64,000 nt of DNA from Carnegiea gigantea (taxonomy: Eukaryota > Streptophyta > Magnoliopsida > Caryophyllales > Cactaceae), in assembly GCA_029747015.1 (NCBI GenBank), contig JAKOGI010000344.1, forward strand, positions 346,001 to 410,000, in the 5' to 3' direction. Position numbers and translations under genes: made by a program. Shown here in pieces: positions 49,652 to 59,700 of this stretch; positions within the stretch are counted from its first letter, which is position 1, and the number at the start of each line of letters is the position of its first letter. The notes below the pieces were generated by a model. The model was given only the letters and a program-made list of their open reading frames with translations. It did not search any database and had not been told where the DNA came from.

Positions 49652-52508
49652 ATGAAAAAGCCTCCTGATCCAAGTTGCATCCCATTTCTAACTCAACGCA
49701 CTGCTAGCTCTTCTTCATTTTCTGATCTGCAGAGTCCATCGCCTTTTCCCGTCACCTTCACATCCCTTCCTCTGTCCTCAATTTCATGGATTTATGGTGT
49801 TTTTTGTTCTGATTGCATCAGAGTGTATTGTTGTCCTACTGTGGCCAAAAACTCCATGTTTCCTGATAATTTTTGGCTACCCAAATACTTTCACCTAAAT
49901 CAATGCACTGCCTTTCTTCATCTTCTGTTGGCAGCGCTGGATCTATTCGGCTCTGTGCCACCTTCGTCATCCCCCAATTGTGATCTTCATCACTGCTCTG
50001 TTTCGGCTAACTCTCAGTTCCCCCATGAATGGGTGTTTCAAGATGTCGATTTTTTAGCCCCTTCATATAACCATGTAATTCTAGCAGTCAAACCAGTTCG
50101 ATTTTTACCAGGTAGTGAGGCCTGTGAGGTTCAGATCTGCAAATTTGGAAGCGTTTGGTGTGCAAGGGTGTTTGTGTCGAATACCGCCCTTATAGAGTCA
50201 ATCCCCAGTGAGCATAAGAAAGTAAAGCTTCAATCTGCTGTAGATTACAACGCTATAAGGCACCACGACACTCAGATAAGTCTTCTCTTCTTCTCTTCCT
50301 CTTTTCACCATCCCTTCTTTTGTGCTAACTTGCCAAAGTTCATACTTGCTTACTTGAGCGATGATGACACCAAGGTGTATGTTCTGGAGCCGGGACCACG
50401 ACTCAAGAAGGAACCGGTATATTGTGTTGATATTTTTGGTCATAGACTGTTTTCCAAAGCATATATTTGCATTTTAGTGGACATTGAAGTTCCTATATTT
50501 TACCTACCCTGTTTCTATCATATGGTTTCAATGTAGCCTTTACGAGCTTATTTCTGGTTACTGTGGCCCCTTCCTGAGTAAAGTTGGTATTATGTCTCGG
50601 TGTAAAAACGATGTTGGTGAATGTTACAGACCAAGTTCTTTTTATGATAACTCGGGTCCCCAGAGTTCTATGATATTTTGCTGGGTTGATTTGTGTGTTT
50701 GGAGGCTAGGTTCTGAGTGTAACTCACAGTCTGAATTTTTGATAATTTGTCATGCGATCTTAGGACATTGGCTTCTAGCTAGTAATTTAAGGCCAACCAT
50801 ACTACGGCTTTGTAAAAAGGTGTTCTGTTTGGTATTGGAATCTCGACAATATGTACGTTACTCATGATAAGCACTACATGAAGTCGAATGAATAGATTAG
50901 GCTTATACATGTCTGCAGTGAACACTTTAATCTCAGTTTGGGAGTTGGCTTTTTCATCTGCTCCATTAAACTCCCTAAAGGTACCTTTATTCCTCGCCTC
51001 ATCATTATGGATGGCTGTTGGTTCTTTTCCAGACATTGGAGGTTAATTCCGAATATGATCAGTTGCCTTTTCTATGTCAAGTGTGGTCTAGATTATGTGT
51101 TATATACCACCAGCCTTGCTATTCAATTTTCCAAAAATGTTATAGTATTATGAATGGCTTAGACTTTCTTGTTTATGATGTCTGGGCCATGCTGAATATA
51201 AAATCTGATTATTACAATTCTTGTGATGCCAAAGGAATTTATTGTGTTATATGTCAATCTTGGTTGAGAATTAAGCGTCTTAACCTCTCCACCTTCAAAG
51301 TAATCACATGTCTTGGCTTTGCTGTGGATAGTTGTTGGCTAATGTTGATTCGCACTAAATCTTGTGTTGCTTCTATTTGTGTCTTACCTGATTCGGTCCT
51401 TTTCAGTTTTACTTTCACAGGGTTTGTTCTGCAATTTGCCACATTCATGAGGGGTAAATCATTAATCATTAATTTATCTCCCCTCATTAAGAATAATCAT
51501 TCAACATGGGCTGATTGTAAAGTACCTGATTAGGTATCTAGGTATGGATCCAAAACAGCCGCCTTGCAGATACAGTGGCAAAAAGGTTCTAAATTTGGAT
51601 TCAAGCAATTAAACATCAAGATTGATCTTCAGTTTGGTAATTTATTCTTTGACACCTTATTTGGATTGATTATGGCAAGAGACGAGCAAGTGGAGAGAAA
51701 TCCCCCTTGCTCCTCCAAGGCCCGTTTCCAGACTGCCTTCGGGCCTAGAAAAAAATTTGATATGCTATTATTTTTGTCATGGTATTACTTGAGGCGTTTA
51801 TTGTTGTACCCTGTATTTCTCACATCGCGTCTTACTAAGTGTAATAGTGTTGTGCAGTTCCGGCTTAGATGGAGATTATTCAAGTACCAATATGCAACTT
51901 CAAAATATTATGATCCACTTTGCTGTCTTGGCGTTTGTATATTTTTAATTGAGAAGTCAGTAAAAAGAACAAATCCTCATTACTACAAAAAGAATTTGCA
52001 TATTATTCAACTTAATTTACGCCATATAGCAATGTATCCATTGGTAGTGTGCCTTTATCTTTTTCCCTTGATCTCATTGAGCTCCTTGTTTAGATGTATT
52101 TAATTTTCGTTTGCTTGTTTGTTTGCTCCACCTGAGCACCATAATCATCCACCGTACCTTTATATTTGGAGTAATGAGATGTCCTTCTCTTTTTGCGCCC
52201 TGAGAGAGATGAAGATTGACAGTTTCATTTCCACAGCCGCCTTTCTCACCACTAAATGGAAGGTACAACTCTTTCAAGCTAATTCTAGTATTATGGCTTT
52301 GCTATTTGATATTGAAACAGCTATGGTGAGAGAGGTGCATGATGAGAGTAGCCTCTCTTGCGCTTCCAAGGCCTTATTGCAGGCTACCTTCGGGCCCAGA
52401 CAAATTTGTATGATTATTTGGCTATGTATGGAAGTTATCATCGAGCGGCATAAAAAAGTATTTTCTTTGCATATGTATTATTTGGTTTATTTTGTTAAGT
52501 GCACTTAG
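49652..52508 (+). pseudogene. ORF1-like region of the L1 element, product not recognised
   Basis: The longest frame, 49652-50536 (294 codons), starts MKKPPDPSCIPFLTQ soon after the GA-rich leader. Further plus-strand frames follow: 50484-50867, then 51018-52103 (broken once by TAG at 51531) and 52119-52508, the last three in one phase. The products are rich in Cys, Trp, Phe, Tyr and Leu. I see no CCHC knuckle or RRM, the usual marks of plant L1 ORF1. A peptide repeats in the same phase about 630 bp apart: CSSKARFQTAFGPRKK near 51710 and CASKALLQATFGPRQI near 52360. It may be a decayed, unusual ORF1, or a long leader with chance frames. Confidence 0.4.
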
Positions 52509-52672
52509 ATTCCATTATCCTGATCTCTAGATCACTCTTCTCCACATTATCATGTGCTTCCGCTTTCTATGAGACTATAATGGTGCTCAAAGGCCGAAAT
52601 GTATACACACATATGCTTTCTGTGCCATGCAAATTCCCTTTTTCAAAGGGACTGTTCAACCAAGCCTTTTAA

Positions 52673-55600
52673 ATGAAAATTATCTCTTGGAATATCCAAT
52701 GTGTTAAAAAATCACAAGTACTACAAGAAGTTAAATTCTTAACCAGGACCCATCGACATGATTTGATATTTCTTCTAGAAACTGTGGTAAATGACACTAA
52801 TATCCGTAGAATTCTTCCCCAAATGGGGTTCGAACATTACGATTATGGGGAATAGCAGTTTTGTGGAATAATATAATGGAAATATTCATGCCTCAATTCT
52901 CCTTCAAGAACAAAGGGCTATTCATATGATGGTCCATGATATCGAAAATGCTAAGAATTCTATCATCTAAGGAATTTGCGCACCTGCACAAAATAGAAAT
53001 AAAAATGAATTTTGGGATCATTTGTCCCAGTTACATACTGTTATAGATATCTCATGGTATTTAATGGGCGATTTTAACGAAATAGCTTGTCCTAACGAAA
53101 AAATAGGAGGCCTCGCCCCGCATATCAATAGATTTCAACGGTTAAATAACTTCCTCACCGTCACTAACGCAGAAACCCTTCAAGTAATGGGAAATATATT
53201 TACCTGGCAAAAAAGGGTGCATACACACATTATCTACGAAATGCTTGATAGAACTATTGTTAAAAATGACTGGGCTCATCTCTATCCTAATGCTTATGAG
53301 CTATAGGATAACTTTACGTGTTCAAATAACTGTCCTATTATGATGTCCACCCAAAATTATCAAACAAGAACAAAAGCATTCCCATTTCGCTTCCAGAATT
53401 TTTGGTGCAAGTATCAAAATGTTGATGCTATAGTTTCAAGGAATTGGAAAAACTATCAAAGAGGGACGAATATTTTTAAAACAATGCGAAAGCTGAAATT
53501 TGTTAAGTACGAAGTTAAAGACTGGGCTAGAAAGAACTTTGGCAACATCCATGATAAACTCGCTAAAAATAGCCATAAAATTGATTATGTAGAAGAAAGG
53601 CTTCTAGTTGATCCCAATAGTCATAGACTTAATTCCTGGGTGCAACAGCTATTAAGGCAAAGGGAGTAACTGGTGTTAGTCAACCAAAAATATTAGGGGA
53701 AGATGGCTCGGAAGGAGTGGTTAGTTAACAGTGACAGGAACTCAATTCTTTCAAAATAAAGCAAATTCACAGAGAAAGAGGAAACTAGTCATGAAAATCC
53801 AAGACGATTGTGGTGTTTGGATTGATGATCAACAAGCTATTGCTGACAAATTCATTTCAGATTATACACATCGTTTTAAATCTCCACACCACAGTGCTAG
53901 AATTATCCCAAACCTGGGGTTACTTGAAATAATCACATATGTTGATAACATCAAACTCATTAAACCTCCAAACCTGGAGGAAGTTAAGGACGCACTCTTT
54001 AGCATAGTCCTGACGGATTTGGAGCAGGCTTCTTCAAGAATTATTGGCATACTGTTAAAAAGGATCTTTTTAACTGCATTCTTGAATTTTTCAAAAATGG
54101 AAAAATCCTAAAAGAAATCAACCATACTTTTATTGCCCTTATCCCCAAGAGGACCAACCCTTCATATACTAGTCATTTCAGTCCCATTAGCTTATGCTCA
54201 ATGATTTATAAAATCATATCTAAGATCTTGGTTAATAGGTTAAGGCCGCTTCTTGATAGATTAATTTCCCCATTCCAAAGTGCCGGGGAGGTCGATACAT
54301 GATAACATCCTGCTAACACATGAAACTATGCATAAGTTCAAAAACATGAAAACTAAGACCGCTTGGGTAGCAATCAAATTGGATATGGAAAAAGCATATG
54401 ACAGAATAGAACGAGACTTCATTCTTAAATGCCTTCAAGAAATGGAACCCAATTTGGAATTCATGGATTAAGGAATGTATCTCATCAGTATCATATTCAA
54501 TAATTGTGAATGATGAACCTAATGGTTTGATCATCCCGACTAGAGGAATCAGACAAGGAGATCTACTCTGCGCTTACATATTTATCCTATATATGGAAGT
54601 CCTTAATCGTATGCTCTCCGTGGAAGCTAGTACCCAAAAATCGGGTATCGGGGTTAAGATAAGTCCCAAAGACAACAAAATACCATGTCTCCTCTTTGCA
54701 GACGATTGCTTACTCTTTTGCAAAGCTAATCCAAACAGTTGTAATAAGCTTAAAAGTGTACTTGATAAATTCTGCTTAATTTCAGGTCAGCTAATCAATT
54801 ACCAAAGTCTATTGTGACCATTTCTCGAAATGCTTCCTCCGTTCATAAACAATTAGTCACTGCTATTTTCAACATCCCACAAAGGGAGTTGTTAGGTAAA
54901 TATTTGGGTTGCCCTGTTTTCCAAGGAAGAACCTCAAGTTCAACCTTTCAAGAGATTATTAATAAAGCAACTACAAAACTATAGGGTTGGAAAGCCAATT
55001 GCTTATCAAAAGTGGGTAGAACAGTTTTGATACAATCCCACCTAGAATCTTTACCAGCAAACACAATGCAATGGTTTGAACTACCCCAAAGTACTAGCAA
55101 ATATTTAGATAAATGTAATAGAAATTTCTTTTGGAAAAAATCAAACTCTAAAAAAGGTTTGCCACTGATAGCCTGGGATAAGATTTGCTTAACTAAAAGT
55201 AAAGGTGGGTTGGGGTTACGCAGAACAGAGGCCATTAATAAAGCATTTCACTATAAATTAGCTTGGAAAATTTTCAATGATGTACCCACTCTATGGGTAC
55301 AGTCTATGAGAGCAAAGTACTTACGTAATTGTCATCTTTTTAGCTGTAAACGAAGGAACACTGATTCGCCAGTATAGAAAAGTATTTTAAAGGGTTGAGA
55401 TCTTCTTAAGAAATGTATTATTTGGAAGGAAGGAAAGGGAGATCAAATTTCCTTTTGGCTTGATAATTGGATAGACAATAGGAATCTAGTGGAGATAATG
55501 AAATTAGAGGAGGATAATATACCACACCCTGATGCCAAAGTCTGTGATTATATTACGCCACAGGCACAATGGGATATCCCCCATCTTAAGTTAGTTTTCA

Positions 55601-56425
55601 ATGACCATCTTATTGTTCAGAAAATCCAGGGTATCTCGTTACCTATTTATGAGACAGAAGACTCATTCTGTTGGGGATTGAATAGCTCCGGGGAGTTCTC
55701 CACAAAATCTGCCACTTGGGTAGCTCATGGCGTTCAACCCCATGAAATATCCAAATGGGCATTCAATTGGATCTGGAAAACTGACACGATGCCTAAAATT
55801 AAAGTATTCCCATGGCAATTATGCCATAAAGCCTTACCGCTTAGAGGCACGCTTTTAAGATGAGGCCTAATTAGTGATCCAGCATGTTCCTTATGTCATA
55901 ATGATATTGAATCCTCAGAGCATCTTTTCACATTTCAGGGACTGCCAGATAGTTAACAAAGTCTGAAAAACTGCTGATGATCATCAGTGGTTTCCTCTTA
56001 ATATGGCTCCACCTGGATGCCAAAACATGTCACAAAGTTTGGATAGGATTCAATCCTCTCAAAACCCAATGTTAAAGCAGAAGTTCTTTTTTTTATTGTG
56101 GGACATCTGGAAATCTAGGAATGCAACGGTCTTCAAAAATGAAATCTTTAACCCTCTTGCTTGCCTAATTCGAGCGAAAAAAGCTCGCGTGGAATGGAGA
56201 ATCCGAACTCGTATGTTGGTTGATACTAATTCTAGGGGGGCTTCTTCTCTCCCTTCCACCTCAATTCATTTTGTGAGATGACACTCCCCCCCTCTGGGCT
56301 CGTTAAAATCATTTTTGACGGATCACCCAACAATTCTTCAGCAACAGGAGACTTCATCATTCGAAATTCGACTGGTAGATTACTAAAGGCAGAGCAACTT
56401 ACTATGGGAGTACTTCAATTCTAAT
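52673..56425 (+). pseudogene. L1 ORF2 (endonuclease-reverse transcriptase-RNase H) pseudogene
   Basis: Endonuclease: MKIISWNIQCVKKSQVL at 52673, then YLMGDFNEIACPNEKIGG and NIFTWQKR. Reverse transcriptase: FIALIPKRTNPSYTSHFSPI (about 54130), MPGRSIHDNILL, AIKLDMEKAYDRIERDF, GIRQGDLLCAYIF and LLFADDCLLFCKANP (about 54690-54730). Later: LPANTMQWFELP, AWDKICLTKSKGGLGLR, a zf-RVT-like KVFPWQLCHKALPLRGTLLR ... CSLCHNDIESSEHLF, and the RNase H start LVKIIFDGSPNNSSATGDFI (about 56305-56365). Multiple stops and frameshifts (for example near 52853, 53305, 53667, 54109, 54470, 55376 and 55861) make it non-functional. Confidence 0.88.
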
Positions 56426-56713
56426 GGCCGAGGACAGAACACTGCGCGACGGTCTAAGTTCATAACAAGGACGCTACTAATTTCCTTTGTCGAAAGACAC
56501 AAATCAATTCATAATCGAAGGTTAAAAGCATCTCCGTTATACAACTAGTGCTTTATTAAAAGAAAGGGTCCATAATTGAACCCAACCACACCCCCCAAAA
56601 AAAAGGGTCCATAAATAAACCATAAGAAAGTGAAAAGCTGCCACTGCGTACCAAAATGGAACGATCCACATCCATGGCAAAACTCATTCCATAAACGCAC
56701 ACTTCAATTCAGT

Positions 56714-59700
56714 TCACGAAGCGCGAGTGGCCGTTGTCTTTCTGATACCAGGCATGATTTTCCCAGCTCTACAGAGTCGGTCTTCGACACCCATAAAAGA
56801 AGAAGACTCCTTCACAACCCGCAAGCTCAGCAATGTATCAAGAACTTGGCTCATTGTAGGGCGCTCCTTGGGCTGATAAATTATACATCTCAAGCCCAGT
56901 CTTGTCAGCTTCCGGCCATCACTGGCGAAGAAAAGCGATCCTTCTTTCAAGCTAGCCGCGACAAGCGATATTTTTGTTGAACCCAACATTCTTTTCCGCA
57001 GCTCATCATATCTCTTCGTTGCCCATTCAAAAACAAGAGCATCAATTCTACCTTCATCTTTCTCAGGGTCAAACACTCTTTTGGAAATCAAACCCAAAAG
57101 TATAACACCATAGGCAAAAACATCGCTCTTTGTTGAGGTGTAACCTAGCATGATAATTTTAAGGATTAATTAAAGAAGAACAAGATATTAAATCAAAAGA
57201 CAAATAAAAATCCACAGGAGGACCTCACTTTTATAGCATCCAAAATGTAGGAAGACACCGAGATGGACTCCGCTGTTCCCACGTCATTGTTCCATTTTGA
57301 AATACCTCTAGTGGACATCTAAATGACACTTAAGGATGTAACTACACTAGATCTTGTGACTACTGGTCTGTTTTCAGTTTCTGATGTGTTGTTGGAACTG
57401 GAAAGCACGTTAGGACAGCACTTACGAGACAAGGTACAAGTTAGGCTGGTTGGGAAAGATTGATGAAGCAAGCATTATAAATATTTTGTGCTACTAGCCT
57501 ACTAATGAGCGGAAAAATCGAACTCAGAGGTGTGCGTTTCAGCAATGTTACAACATACATAATATTCCAAGGTTGTCAGCTATATCCCTCAATCAGTGCA
57601 AAAGTAGATATTCATGAAGGAATGCAATTGCTACGTTTATCTCATATATGTTCTATCAAACGGGAAAATAATTAATCATGTTACTACTCCATAATCCACA
57701 ACCTGCCGCCCGAACCAAAAGAAATAGGAGATTGCTATCGAACAAAAGTCCATCGCAGCTATTGGTTAATATTTAAAACCTTACTGACAATTGAGAACGC
57801 ACAATCCCTAGAGGCTTAGGAAACAAGGAGCAGAGATCAAGAGTTAAAACAAGGATAGCAATCTAGGGCAAAAATATTTGGCAGGAAAGAAGGAAGAGAG
57901 AGATCAAGAACACTATCTAGTTAAGCTTTATATCATGTATTGGTGAAATCCAACTGATCATTTACAACACATTTGCTGATCTTAGGAACCAAGGACAAAG
58001 GAACAGGAGCGCGAACATTAGGAAATTCCTAGTAACTTAGTAGTCAAGAGGTAAACAAGCTAACAGTTTCATAAAATAGTGATGGGAAATATATAAATGA
58101 TTTTATGAGATCATACCTGTCATAAAGGTACAAGGGTCAGCATAGCCAAAACACCCTGGGTATCTATAAGGTTTTGTTCTATCCTGGAACTTTCCACCAG
58201 AGATCATACCAAATTCATACAGCTTTGGCTTGTAATCCTGCATGAAAAATTCAGAGCATGACATGCTCTGAAGCCTAACAAGAACAAAGACTAATGAAAA
58301 ATTATGATCAAAGTTCATGAACACAACAGCAAGAAGAAAGCAAGAATGACCTCATCACACATCACATGATTGGCATCTAGGTTGCGAACAATTAATGGGT
58401 CCGCCATCACCTCCATATGCACACATTCAAGTGCACAAGCAAGCCCAATAGCAACTTTGATTCTCTTCTTCCAATCGAAATCATCTGGAAAATCAAAAAG
58501 AAAATGAAACTAAGAAGAGCAACAGGCATGCAACACATGCATTTCATTTCATCACCAACTAAGATGAGCAGCAATGTTATTCTCGATAAATAAATTACCA
58601 TTGTCTTAAATAAAGAACCCATCTGGATTCAAAAGCTAAGTTATGTTGATACCCAGTCCTGCAAATCATGTGAGGAATTTGATTTTTAACCACACGTAAG
58701 CATTAAATATTCCATCCTTTATATTTATCCTACTCAAGTGCTCTCACTTTCTCAAAGATTTTGCATAAATTCCTGGAGTACAGTGACTGTCGTTAGGCAC
58801 GCCACACGTTTTTTAGATTAGATTGTAAACATCACTGATCTCAAGGGCACTACAAAATAACTACGGTAGTCATCCTTGCAATTTCGCTTGTGTTTTCCTT
58901 CCTCCGACAATCTCCGTTTGCTTACATGTCTCAACACATTTCAATTCAGTGTGAGATTCTTTAAGTTCTCACGAATCAAACATTGCAAAATTCCCTTCAT
59001 CCACAATCATCATAGTCTCCATCAATAATCTTTATGCTTCTTAGAAATCGACATATTGACAGACAGTGGGCCCTCCAAAAAGAATCAAACATGGTAAAAA
59101 TCATGCCGGGAAGCTCAAACAAGAACCAAGAACCAATCTTAGGGCTTGTTATTTTCGTTGGTAAATTGGGGTTGGTAAACGGATGAAGTTGGTTGAGGTG
59201 AGTTGAAGTGGGTTGAAGTTAGTATTTTTTGTTGAAGTGGGTTGAAGTAGGTTGAAGTGGGTTGAAGTTGGTTGAAATTGGTATATTTTTTATATGATGA
59301 GTAAAATAGTGAGAATAAAATTTTGAAGGAGGTGGGTTGAAGTTAGTTGAAGTGAGTTGAAGTGGTTGAAGTTGGTATTTTTTTATTGCAGTAGGTTGAA
59401 GTTGATTGAAGTTGGTAAATTGAAAAAGATCAACGAAAAGAACAGACCCTTACACCCGACAAAGTTAGAATTGAAACCTCTAATATTTCACTTAACAAAA
59501 AGTGAGCAAGCATATGATATGCAAAAGTTCATATAGTGGCACAAAAGAAAATCAAAATCTATTCCAATTTTGACTGAATATGCCTAATGTAGATACCCTT
59601 AGGAAAGAAGGAATTGTAAAGAGGCAAGGTTCACAACCATATAAATCGTCAAATTGTCAACTGATCTCTCAAGCCTCTTTCAATGGACTGCCACAACTGT

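Larger units (their letters stand above)
49562..56430 (+). mobile_element. Decayed L1-type LINE, about 6.9 kb
   Basis: The start is marked by GA-rich leader sequence (GAGAGAGAGAG runs at 49600-49620), typical of plant LINE 5' ends. It is followed by a block of plus-strand open frames (49652-52508) and then an L1 ORF2 (52673-56425) with endonuclease, reverse transcriptase, zf-RVT region and the start of an RNase H domain. The RNase H part breaks off near 56425 and I see no poly(A) tail, so the 3' end is lost. Both boundaries are approximate. Confidence 0.8.
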
